A program made the translations under genes and the position numbers. From assembly GCA_965602945.1 (NCBI GenBank), contig CBFDBC010000221.1, positions 1 to 5,470 of the forward strand: DNA of 5,470 bases, written 5' to 3'. Shown here piece after piece: positions 1 to 5,453 of this stretch; position 1 is the first letter of the stretch, and each line of letters starts with the position of its first letter. Source of the stretch: JAUXEH01 sp965602945 (GTDB lineage Bacteria > Acidobacteriota > Aminicenantia > Aminicenantales > Aminicenantaceae). The notes below the pieces were generated by a model, which saw only the letters and a list, made by a program, of their open reading frames with translations, made no database searches and was not told the origin of the DNA.

Positions 1-18
1 GCTGATCACAAACAGCAT
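1..18 (-). CDS. gmk: 5' end of probable guanylate kinase (partial)
   Basis: Only six codons lie inside the window. Read on the minus strand from the ATG at 18-16 they give MLFVIS, open to the window edge. A Shine-Dalgarno-like AGGGA (26-30) sits seven bases upstream. Guanylate kinases (GMP + ATP to GDP + ADP) commonly start with a short lead into LFVISGPSG, which runs into the P-loop, and gmk is the classic downstream neighbour of yicC in many bacteria. The call therefore rests on a six-residue match plus gene order. The P-loop itself is outside the window and cannot be seen. A chance ATG with a purine-rich lead is the alternative. Confidence 0.55.
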
Positions 19-35
19 CTGTCTTTCCCTGAGCC

Positions 36-72
36 TATATTATCACAATTTCCCGCACATTAAACCTGTCAA
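36..72 (-). promoter_or_regulatory. possible promoter for the left-edge gene (gmk)
   Basis: On the minus strand an extended -10-like TGTGATAAT (47-39) lies about 20 bases before the ribosome binding site of the left-edge reading frame. A perfect TTGACA is at 72-67, but it is 22 bases from GATAAT, too far for a standard sigma-70 spacer. If the promoter works it would lean on the extended -10 rather than on this -35. It would give the left-edge gene its own start site downstream of the structured element at 108-247. Weak evidence. Confidence 0.3.
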
Positions 73-107
73 TGGCTCAAGAATTTTCTGCCTGCGTCGA
101 TTCCCGC

Positions 108-247
108 ATGAGTCGGGTAAACTGAAGAGGAAGCCATCCGGAGGCGAGCGGGCATGGTTCCTCGAAGAGGAGAGCAAGCCGAGGAATAAGGCAATTTTCC
201 TCGCTGGGGAAAATTGCCGGGCTGACGTTTTAGTTTACCCGACTCAT
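108..247. repeat. foldback element with perfect 16-bp terminal inverted repeat
   Basis: ATGAGTCGGGTAAACT at 108-123 is exactly reverse-complemented at 232-247, enclosing 108 bases. On the plus strand the stem continues inward through G124-U231, A125-U230, A126-U229 and G127-U228, for 20 pairs. Inside are a perfect 11-bp hairpin (190-200/208-218), a bulged hairpin GAGGAA-G-CCAT (127-137) with ATGGTTCCTC (154-163), and a competing 7-bp stem 158-164/180-186. There is no reading frame of note, no U-tract at either end and no obvious target-site duplication immediately outside the repeats. It occupies the yicC-gmk gap, which is often short. Candidates are a MITE-like or REP-like dispersed element or a structured RNA; single-window data cannot tell these apart. 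The inverted repeat itself is certain. Confidence 0.8.
190..218. other. perfect 11-bp hairpin within the foldback element
   Basis: GGCAATTTTCC at 190-200 pairs perfectly with the reverse complement at 208-218 around a seven-base loop (201-207). It is the most stable local hairpin of the 108-247 element. Neither strand carries a run of T directly after it, so it does not look like a standard intrinsic terminator. The loop-proximal TTCCTCG (197-203) repeats the TTCCTCG at 158-164, and both can pair with CGAGGAA at 180-186. Confidence 0.7.
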
Positions 248-271
248 TCTAGACATTCATGGTGTCATGAA

Positions 272-286
272 GGCTCGGAAGGAGCC
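272..286 (-). other. small hairpin just after yicC
   Basis: On the minus strand GGCTC (286-282) and GAGCC (276-272) form a 5-bp GC-rich stem around a five-base loop, starting two bases after the yicC stop codon. A second 5-bp hairpin (257-261/266-270) follows. No U-run follows either one, so a role as intrinsic terminator is doubtful. They could protect the 3' end or be incidental. Confidence 0.3.
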
Positions 287-288
287 GG

Positions 289-1167
289 TCACTCCAGATT
301 CTGTAGCTGCTGCCGGATACTCTCCAGCTCCCCCTTGACGATCAAGCTCTTCTGGATGATCTCGATGTCCTGGGCCTTGGAGTTGATGGTATTGGCCTCT
401 CTGAAGAGTTCCTGAGCCACAAAATCCAGTTTTTTCCCCACGGGGCCCTCGGTCTTTGGCGACATAAGCTCCTGCAAATAATGGAGATGTGACTTTAGCC
501 GGGCGATCTCTTCCGACAGGTCATAGCGCTGCGCCATGTAGGCCGTTTCCTCGATCAGCTTCTCCTCGGCAACCCTCGTGTCCTGCCCCAGCTCTTTCAG
601 GCGCTCCCTGAGTTTGTTCCGGATGAGCATCGGCTGTTTTTTCCCCAGCTTCTCGATCTCGCGCACGGCCTGCCGCAGCGTGCGCGCATGGGCAAGGATC
701 TCGCTCTTCAGCCTGCGGCCCTCGTTCCGGCGCACGCGCGCCAGCTCTCCCAGTGTTTTCACGAAACACTTCTCGATGAAATCCGCTTCCTCCCGTTTCA
801 GGTTCTTCCTCTTCATCTCGATGACATGGGGTATTCCGAAGATGTGATCGACTGAAAAGTTGACGTCCCGATTCAGCCGGCCGGACACCTGCTCGAGCGA
901 TGCGACGAGCTTGGCCAGCAGTTCCTCGTTGATCCGGACCTCCCAGTGGGCGGGATCCGTGAACTGTATGTCGATGAACACCTCGATCCGTCCCCGGCTC
1001 AAAGCCTTCTGGCACTGGCTCCGCAGGCGGCTCTCCAGCTCGTTGAGCTGGCCGGCGCGGAAGTTCCAGTCGAGGAAACGGTGATTCAGGCTCTTGATCG
1101 TGACCTTCAAGGAAAAGGTCCGGGTCTCGAAAAACTTCTCCGCATAACCGGTCATGCTCTGTATCAC
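289..1167 (-). CDS. yicC: YicC/YloC family endoribonuclease
   Basis: This is a 292-residue cytoplasmic protein of the normal family length. The N-terminal YicC-like domain opens with the hallmark MIxSMTGYA, then KSLNHRFLDW (25-34) and LSRGRIEVFID (56-66). The C-terminal DUF1732 region carries QRYDLSEEIARLKSHL (213-228), GKKLDFVAQELFREANTINSKA (244-265) and ends ELESIRQQLQNLE, the most conserved part of the family. Between them is a long charged, probably coiled-coil stretch (about 120-200). Members have been reported as endoribonucleases acting in RNA turnover in E. coli; the substrate here is unknown. The GTG start is preferred over the ATG four codons later because MIxSMTG is conserved, and AAGGAG lies eight bases upstream. 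The GTG overlaps the exporter stop as GTGA, indicating translational coupling. A probable gmk follows beyond a 270-base gap. Confidence 0.93.
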   Translation of the reverse strand: MIQSMTGYAEKFFETRTFSLKVTIKSLNHRFLDWNFRAGQLNELESRLRSQCQKALSRGRIEVFIDIQFTDPAHWEVRINEELLAKLVASLEQVSGRLNRDVNFSVDHIFGIPHVIEMKRKNLKREEADFIEKCFVKTLGELARVRRNEGRRLKSEILAHARTLRQAVREIEKLGKKQPMLIRNKLRERLKELGQDTRVAEEKLIEETAYMAQRYDLSEEIARLKSHLHYLQELMSPKTEGPVGKKLDFVAQELFREANTINSKAQDIEIIQKSLIVKGELESIRQQLQNLE

Positions 1168-2966
1168 GAGTCGTTCTCCTTTTTCTCGGGAAACTGCAGC
1201 TCGAACAGTTTCCGGTAGGTCCCGTCCTGCCCCACGAGCTCGTCATGGCTGCCGGTCTCGGCTATCGTCCCCTTTTCGATCACCAGGATCCGGTCCGCCT
1301 CGCGGATGGTGGACAGGCGGTGGGCGATGACGATAGTGGTGCGGTCCTTCATCACATTCGCCAGGGCGACCTGGATGAGCTGCTCGGACTCGGCGTCCAG
1401 GGCCGAGGTGGCCTCGTCCAGGACCAGGAGGGGAGGATCTTTGAGGAGGGCCCGGGCGATGGAAAGCCGCTGCTTCTGCCCCGAGGACAGGAGTCCTCCC
1501 TTCTCTCCGATCACAGTATCATATCCCTGGGAAAGCGCCGAGATGAATCCGTGCGCCTCGGCCGCTTTGGCGGCGTTTACGACGTCCTCCTCCGGTGTAT
1601 CGGCCAGGCCGTAGGCGATGTTGTTGCGCACCGAATCGTTGAAGAGTATCAGATCCTGCGTCACCAGGCCGATCTGAGAGCGCAGGGATCGGAGGCTGAC
1701 CTCCCGGATGTCCGTATCGTCGATCTTTATAGACCCTGAGGTGGGCTCGTAGAACCGGGACAGCAGGTTGATGATGGTGGTCTTCCCCGAACCGCTCAAT
1801 CCCACCAGGGCGATCAACTCCGTGGGCTGGACATCGAAGGTGATGTTGCGCAGCACAGGCCCGGAATTGTCGTAGCTGAACGTCACGTCCTCGAAGACGA
1901 CCCTCCCCTTGACCGGAGGCAGGGTGGGGGCCTCGGGCTTATCGACGATGGAAGGGCGGCTCTGAAGCACTTCATCCACTCTTTCCAGGCAGGCCACTCC
2001 GTGCTGCAGGGCATTGTTGGCGCGGGAGATCTTGCGGATCGGCATATACATCGACAGGATGGCGAACAGGAAGGTTCCGAATTCTCCCGAAGAGATGTGC
2101 CCGGCCTGGACGCGCTGGGTTCCGACCAGGAGGATGAAAGCCCCGAGCAGGCCTCCCAGGAATTCCATGAACGGGGAGGACAGGCTCCCGACCCAGGCCA
2201 TCTTGATCGCGGTGCGGTAGAGATTCCGGGTGGCCTCCATGAACTTCTTGATCTCGAACCTCTCCATGGTGAAGGCCTTGACGATCTTGCTCCCGGTTAT
2301 GGTTTCATGCAGGAGGCTGAATATATTGGCCACCCTGATCTGATTTTGTTTCCCGATCCGCTTGAGCTGCCGGCTGAACACGGCGATGAGTATGACGGCC
2401 AGGGGCGTGACCAGCAGGGTGGCCAGGGCAAGCTTCCAGTCGAGGACGAACACGGTGATCACCAGCGCGGCCAGCACCAGGGCTTCCTGCATGAAATCCT
2501 TGGCGCTGCCGGACAGCGCATCCTGTATGCGGTCCACATCGCTGGTCAGGCGCGACATGAGCTCTCCTGTGGAGCGGCGGTCGAAATAATCCGCGGACTG
2601 GTATATCAGGCTTCGGTAGAGGTCGTCCCGCATGCGCCGCACGACCCGGATACCGATGGACTGTATGAAGAAGGACGAGAGGAACGTGAAAAGCCCCTTC
2701 CCGAAGATCACGGCCACCAGGATCCAGGGCAGATACTGGACCAGCTGCTCGATGGTCAGGTCGAAGGCCCTCAGGATGGAGCTCGTGAACGTGCCGGCCA
2801 CAGGAACCAGCTCCGATGACTCCTTGAACATGTGGTCCATGATAGGCTGGACCAGGTTGACGAAGACAAGGGTGAAGAGCGCGACCATCACGGTGCACGC
2901 AAGCGAGAGCGCGAGCCTCCGCTTCTCGAACAGGACCAGATTGAGAAGCCTCATCAGTTGCTTCAT
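1164..2966 (-). CDS. msbA: MsbA-type ABC lipid exporter, fused permease-ATPase
   Basis: This 600-residue half-transporter has one membrane domain and one nucleotide-binding domain, and would act as an inner-membrane homodimer. About six membrane helices can be seen, near 18-40, 78-104, 156-176, 179-198, 264-283 and 295-312. The ATPase domain has Walker A GLSGSGKT (389-396), Q-loop Q437, signature LSSGQ (493-497, against the usual LSGGQ), Walker B LLVLDE (513-518), D-loop SALD (521-524) and switch His549 in AHRLST. The length and the STGELMSRLTSDVD segment (132-145) fit the MsbA/LmrA class. In Gram-negative bacteria such proteins flip lipid A core to the periplasmic leaflet; another lipid or drug substrate is possible because no other lipid A gene is in view. 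The ATG lies 15 bases after the upstream gene, with GGAA as a weak ribosome binding site. Its TGA overlaps the yicC GTG. Confidence 0.88.
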   Translation of the reverse strand: MKQLMRLLNLVLFEKRRLALSLACTVMVALFTLVFVNLVQPIMDHMFKESSELVPVAGTFTSSILRAFDLTIEQLVQYLPWILVAVIFGKGLFTFLSSFFIQSIGIRVVRRMRDDLYRSLIYQSADYFDRRSTGELMSRLTSDVDRIQDALSGSAKDFMQEALVLAALVITVFVLDWKLALATLLVTPLAVILIAVFSRQLKRIGKQNQIRVANIFSLLHETITGSKIVKAFTMERFEIKKFMEATRNLYRTAIKMAWVGSLSSPFMEFLGGLLGAFILLVGTQRVQAGHISSGEFGTFLFAILSMYMPIRKISRANNALQHGVACLERVDEVLQSRPSIVDKPEAPTLPPVKGRVVFEDVTFSYDNSGPVLRNITFDVQPTELIALVGLSGSGKTTIINLLSRFYEPTSGSIKIDDTDIREVSLRSLRSQIGLVTQDLILFNDSVRNNIAYGLADTPEEDVVNAAKAAEAHGFISALSQGYDTVIGEKGGLLSSGQKQRLSIARALLKDPPLLVLDEATSALDAESEQLIQVALANVMKDRTTIVIAHRLSTIREADRILVIEKGTIAETGSHDELVGQDGTYRKLFELQFPEKKENDS

Positions 2967-2981
2967 GGGCGTTCCACGGTA

Positions 2982-3998
2982 TTATATCGCAGCCAGGGAC
3001 CGGGCGATCTCATAGGCGTTCAATGCCGATCCCCGCGTCAGGTTGTCGGCGGCGGCCCAGAGCCAGTATGCCCCCCTCCGGGACGTGTCCTTTTTCAATT
3101 GGCCCACATAGATCCTGTCCTGCCCCGCAACCGCCACGGAAGAGACCGGAGAGGTTATGGAGGGAGCCGAAAACTTGAATTGGGGCGATTTCTTCAAAAC
3201 GGATCCGATGGAGGCAGGATCCAGGTCGTCCGCCAGTTCCAGATACATCATGAGTGAGTAGGAATGGAACACCGGCGCTTGAACCAGGGAGAGGGTCAGG
3301 GGCAGCTTTGGATCGGACAGGACCGCCCTGACCTCACGCACGATCTGCCTCTCCCCTGAGGAAAATCCGTTCTCATCGACAGGAGAGGTCTGAGACAGCA
3401 GGTTGAAGGCGGCCTGAGCCCGGAAGACCTCTTTTTTCACGGCCGTGCTCTGGAGCATATCGAGGCTCTGGCTAGCCAGTTCCCGGATGCCTGCGTCGTC
3501 GAATGCCGAAGCCGGTTGGAGGGACATGACCACGGCCCGCCGCACTCGGGACTCCCGGCGCAGGACGTTCAGCAGGTGGGAAAGGACGATGGCAACAGGG
3601 TGTGGATTGGCCACCAGGGAGGGGCCGCTTTTTAAAACCGCCTGGTCATTGATTCCCGAGACGATCACAGGAACATCCCGGTCCTCAACAAAGGCTTCCC
3701 CCAGGTCCAGGGCCTTGAATCCCCTCTGCCCGGCCAGCTTTCCGAAACGCTGGTTGGTCTTTTTATCGCCCGCGAGGAAGACCAGGTCCACCCCCTCCAG
3801 GGATTCGGGCGTCGCGGGGGCGATGACCTTGGGCTCGCCCTGGAATTCCGTCAGCTTGCTGAACTCTCCATGCACATCCAGATCGAAGAAATCGAAACTG
3901 GCAAGGGGAAACGGCCGCGTGCTGAGCAGGTTCCTGATCTCCTGGCCCCGCAGGGATTCGGTCCCGATCAGGGCCAGGCGCAGTTTTCCTGTTGTCAT
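2982..3998 (-). CDS. aspartate-semialdehyde dehydrogenase-like pseudoenzyme (Usg-like)
   Basis: 338 residues, the usual length for the ASADH family, and homologous along its whole length: KLRLALIG at the N-terminus, ANPHPVAIVLSHLL (130-143), SLQPASAFDDAGIREL (159-174), AFNLLSQTSPVDENGF (197-212), VQAPVF (239-244), DNLTRGSALNAYEIARSL (318-335). Key residues are replaced. The catalytic Cys of NPNCST is Pro134 (codon at 3597-3599), the catalytic His is Tyr247 (codon at 3258-3260), and the substrate Arg of CVRVP is Gln240. The DNSSAFR loop reads DLGEAFV (98-104), and the GxTGxVG nucleotide motif reads GTESLRG (12-18). Gln161 is kept. A dehydrogenase reaction is therefore unlikely; a structural or regulatory role, as suspected for E. 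coli Usg, is an inference. The ATG at 3998, behind AGGGGA, is preferred over an in-frame TTG at 4013. The frame is intact with no sign of decay. Confidence 0.85.
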   Translation of the reverse strand: MTTGKLRLALIGTESLRGQEIRNLLSTRPFPLASFDFFDLDVHGEFSKLTEFQGEPKVIAPATPESLEGVDLVFLAGDKKTNQRFGKLAGQRGFKALDLGEAFVEDRDVPVIVSGINDQAVLKSGPSLVANPHPVAIVLSHLLNVLRRESRVRRAVVMSLQPASAFDDAGIRELASQSLDMLQSTAVKKEVFRAQAAFNLLSQTSPVDENGFSSGERQIVREVRAVLSDPKLPLTLSLVQAPVFHSYSLMMYLELADDLDPASIGSVLKKSPQFKFSAPSITSPVSSVAVAGQDRIYVGQLKKDTSRRGAYWLWAAADNLTRGSALNAYEIARSLAAI

Positions 3999-4015
3999 TT
4001 TTCCCCTGCCCAACT

Positions 4016-4240
4016 TCAGCGGAGGGATTTCTGGTACTGAGACATCCAGAAATACATCCTGTCTTTAAGGACGAGTTTTTTCTTTTTGAGCTCTTTCAGC
4101 TCCCGCTCCTCGCCATCCGTCATATAGGTCTTGTCACTCAGCTCCTGCAGGCGCTGCTCATACTGCTGATGAAGGTCGATCACCTCCTTGAATTCCGGGC
4201 TCTCCCGCGACAGGAGCTGCTTCAGCTCATTCTCGTCCAT
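4016..4240 (-). CDS. YdcH/DUF465 family small helical protein
   Basis: 74 residues, rich in Glu, Lys and Leu with no cysteine and no signal or membrane segment. It looks like a two-helix hairpin: helix one at about 3-37 (ENELKQLL..EFKEVIDLHQQYEQRLQEL), a turn at TYMTDGEE (38-45), and helix two at 46-72 with the basic KKKKLVLKDRM (52-62) typical of this family. The biochemical role of DUF465 proteins is not established. The ATG at 4240 is chosen because GGAGGAAGG lies five bases upstream and the family starts here. The frame is open further upstream to 4333, but that extension (Cys- and Gly-rich) does not look like the family and would run into the tRNA promoter. It is the first gene of the four-gene minus-strand operon, 17 bases before the ASADH-like gene. 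Confidence 0.8.
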   Translation of the reverse strand: MDENELKQLLSRESPEFKEVIDLHQQYEQRLQELSDKTYMTDGEERELKELKKKKLVLKDRMYFWMSQYQKSLR

Positions 4241-4262
4241 AAGGTCCTTCCTCCGATTGCAC

Positions 4263-4292
4263 AGAATAGCACAAATTCCGCCGTTTCCGCAA
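4263..4292 (-). promoter_or_regulatory. possible promoter of the DUF465-asd-like-msbA-yicC operon
   Basis: On the minus strand TTGCGG (4292-4287) and TATTCT (4268-4263) are separated by 18 bases, upstream of the first operon gene. Only the TTG of the -35 matches consensus, while the -10 is reasonable (TATnnT). The expected transcript start near 4256 would leave a very short leader that still holds the strong GGAGGAAGG ribosome binding site. It is the best candidate in the gap, but weak. Confidence 0.35.
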
Positions 4293-4326
4293 TTTACTAC
4301 CCGGGAGCCCGCTCTGGAAATGGGTG

Positions 4327-4355
4327 TTGACAAGGCCCCGGGAGATATCTATACT
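4327..4355 (+). promoter_or_regulatory. sigma-70 promoter of tRNA-Phe
   Basis: A perfect TTGACA (4327-4332) and a TATACT -10 (4350-4355) are separated by exactly 17 bases. The expected start near 4362 lies about 20 bases before the tRNA. A strong near-consensus promoter is what a single stable-RNA gene needs. An 8-base direct repeat, CCCGGGAG, occurs in the spacer (4337-4344) and 37 bases upstream (4300-4307); its meaning is unknown. Confidence 0.85.
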
Positions 4356-4381
4356 TACATGCAATCCGATCAAGGATGGCC

Positions 4382-4454
4382 GGCGAGGTAGCTCAGTCGG
4401 TAGAGCGAAAGACTGAAAATCTTTGCGTCGGCGGTTCGATTCCGTCCCTCGCCA
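4382..4454 (+). tRNA. tRNA-Phe (GAA)
   Basis: A complete cloverleaf of 73 bases. The acceptor stem GGCGAGG (4382-4388) pairs with CCTCGCC (4447-4453). The D stem is GCTC/GAGC (4391-4394/4403-4406). The anticodon stem AAAGA/TCTTT (4408-4412/4420-4424) closes the loop CTGAAAA with anticodon GAA at 4415-4417, reading UUC/UUU. The variable loop is GCGTC, and the T stem GGCGG/CCGTC (one G-U) encloses TTCGATT. The discriminator is A4454. The next bases are TTCC, so the 3' CCA is not encoded and must be added by tRNA nucleotidyltransferase. It stands alone on the plus strand between two minus-strand units. Confidence 0.97.
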
Positions 4455-4468
4455 TTCCTTTTTCCCTC
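4455..4468 (+). terminator. pyrimidine tract after tRNA-Phe, possible weak termination site
   Basis: The 14 bases after the tRNA are all pyrimidine, including five T in a row (4459-4463). They follow directly on the GC-rich acceptor/T-arm of the tRNA, which could act as the hairpin for leaky termination. No dedicated hairpin immediately precedes the T-run, so this is only a suggestion; read-through would reach the long hairpin at 4490-4578. Confidence 0.25.
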
Positions 4469-4489
4469 ATGCCTCCCACGCCTTCATTT

Positions 4490-4578
4490 CGCCGCTCTTC
4501 CCGGCCCTATTTAGTCCGAGCGCATGGGGAGGTTGGGAGGGTCTTCCGCTCGGATTGAATAGGCCGGCGAGAGAGGCG
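4490..4578 (+). repeat. long hairpin with G-rich loop between tRNA-Phe and galU
   Basis: CCGGCC plus TATTTAGTCCGAGCG (4501-4506, 4508-4522; C4507 bulged) pairs with 4547-4567 for 21 pairs, all valid in plus-strand RNA: two of them are U4512-G4557 and G4514-U4555. Beyond a 2x2 internal loop the stem continues with CTCT/AGAG (4495-4498/4570-4573), a G-A mismatch and CGCC/GGCG (4490-4493/4575-4578). The 24-base loop (4523-4546) is G-rich with GGGG, GG, GGG and GGG tracts. No U-run follows on either strand. On the minus strand it begins 11 bases after the galU stop. It may be a shared transcript-end structure, a REP-like repeat or an RNA trailing tRNA-Phe. In minus-strand RNA the two wobbles become A-C mismatches. 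Confidence 0.75.
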
Positions 4579-4589
4579 TCGCTTGGGAG

Positions 4590-5453
4590 CTACAGGTCGA
4601 GGCCCTTGAGGAATGACCGGAACTCATCCTGATAATCGGACCGCTTGAGGGCCAGGGAAACCGATCCCTTCAGGAAACCGAGCTTGTCCCCGCAGTCATG
4701 GCGCGTGCCCTCGAACAGGTAACCGTAGACGGGCTGGTCCTGCCGGAGGAGCCTGATGGCGTCCGTGATCTGGATCTCGCCCCTGTGGTCCGGTACCGTG
4801 TTCCGTATCGCCTTGAAGATCTCGGGGGTGAACACGTAGCGCCCGATGATGGCGAGGTCGGAAAAGGCCCGCTCCGGGCCGGGTTTCTCGATCATGTCAT
4901 CCACCCGGAAGACGCGTTCCGCGACCGGGTGCGGCTTGATGATCCCGTATTTCTTGGTCCCCTCCGCATCGACACGGCCCAGTACGATCACGGAGGCCAT
5001 GTATTCCTCGGCGGCCGCAATCAGCTGCCGGGTGCAGGGAACCTGGCAGTCGAAGATGTCATCGGGCAGCAGGACCGCGAACGGCTCGCCGGCCACGAAC
5101 TCCTCGGCCTGCAGGATGGCGTGACCCAGGCCCAGCATCTCCCTCTGACGGATGTAGTGGAACTTGGCCAGGCCGGAGATCCGTTCGACCTCGCTCAGGA
5201 TTTCGGTTTTTCCCTTCTCTTCAAGAAAGTGTTCGAGCTCCGGGTTCTTGTCGAAATGGTCCAGCAGGGCGTCCTTGCCCCGGCTCACGATCATGGCGAT
5301 GTGTTCGATGCCGGACCCGACCGCCTCCTCCACGCTGTACTGGATCAGGGGTCTGTCCAGCACCGCCAGCATCTCCTTGGGCTGTGCCTTGGTTGCCGGA
5401 AGGAAGCGGGTGCCGTAGCCGGCGGAGGGGATTACGGCTTTGCGGATCTTCAT
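4590..5453 (-). CDS. galU: UTP--glucose-1-phosphate uridylyltransferase
   Basis: 287 residues, normal for bacterial GalU, a cytoplasmic nucleotidyltransferase-fold enzyme making UDP-glucose from UTP and glucose-1-phosphate for envelope polysaccharides. Visible motifs in order: the nucleotide-binding loop AGYGTRFLPATKAQPKEML (11-29; Tyr where Leu is common in GLGTR), QREMLGLGHA (103-112), the metal/nucleotide segment LLPDDIF (128-134), KKYGII (167-172), EKPGP (189-193), GRYVF (204-208), GEIQITDAI (225-233) and GDKLGFLKGSV (255-265). PATKAQPKEM and the GDKLGFLK ending separate it from glucose-1-phosphate thymidylyl- or adenylyltransferases. The ATG at 5453 fits the usual KIRKAVIPSAG start; AAGGAG at the window edge lies 11 bases upstream, slightly far. 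The stop is TAG, followed 11 bases later by the long hairpin. Confidence 0.95.
   Translation of the reverse strand: MKIRKAVIPSAGYGTRFLPATKAQPKEMLAVLDRPLIQYSVEEAVGSGIEHIAMIVSRGKDALLDHFDKNPELEHFLEEKGKTEILSEVERISGLAKFHYIRQREMLGLGHAILQAEEFVAGEPFAVLLPDDIFDCQVPCTRQLIAAAEEYMASVIVLGRVDAEGTKKYGIIKPHPVAERVFRVDDMIEKPGPERAFSDLAIIGRYVFTPEIFKAIRNTVPDHRGEIQITDAIRLLRQDQPVYGYLFEGTRHDCGDKLGFLKGSVSLALKRSDYQDEFRSFLKGLDL

Noticed and set aside
67..72. TTGACA as the -35 box of a standard promoter for the left-edge gene
   Set aside because: The nearest good -10 (GATAAT, 44-39) is 22 bases away, beyond the usual 16-19; kept only as part of a low-confidence extended -10 promoter.
108..247. Retron-like RNA (terminal inverted repeats enclosing hairpins)
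   Set aside because: No reverse transcriptase lies nearby in the window; on one side the element is flanked by yicC and on the other by a probable gmk start.
521..1246. Second minus-strand frame overlapping yicC and the end of msbA
   Set aside because: Its translation is Arg/Pro/Gly-rich low-complexity sequence across two confidently identified genes in another frame.
2001..2819. Long plus-strand open frame (272 codons) opposite the exporter gene
   Set aside because: It lies wholly antisense to an unmistakable ABC exporter, and its translation is low-complexity (Asp, Gly, Gln, Glu, His) with no family resemblance, as expected from GC-biased codons read backwards.
3999..4013. TTG start for the ASADH-like gene, five codons upstream of the ATG
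   Set aside because: The extra codons contain the AGGGGA that serves as ribosome binding site for the ATG at 3998, and the family's first strand begins just after that ATG.
4241..4333. Upstream extension of the DUF465 protein to a start at 4333
   Set aside because: The added 31 residues do not resemble the family, reach into the tRNA promoter, and the internal ATG at 4240 has a far better ribosome binding site.
4490..4578. Classic Rho-independent terminator for galU or tRNA-Phe
   Set aside because: The stem is much longer than usual, the loop is 24 bases, and no run of U follows on either strand.
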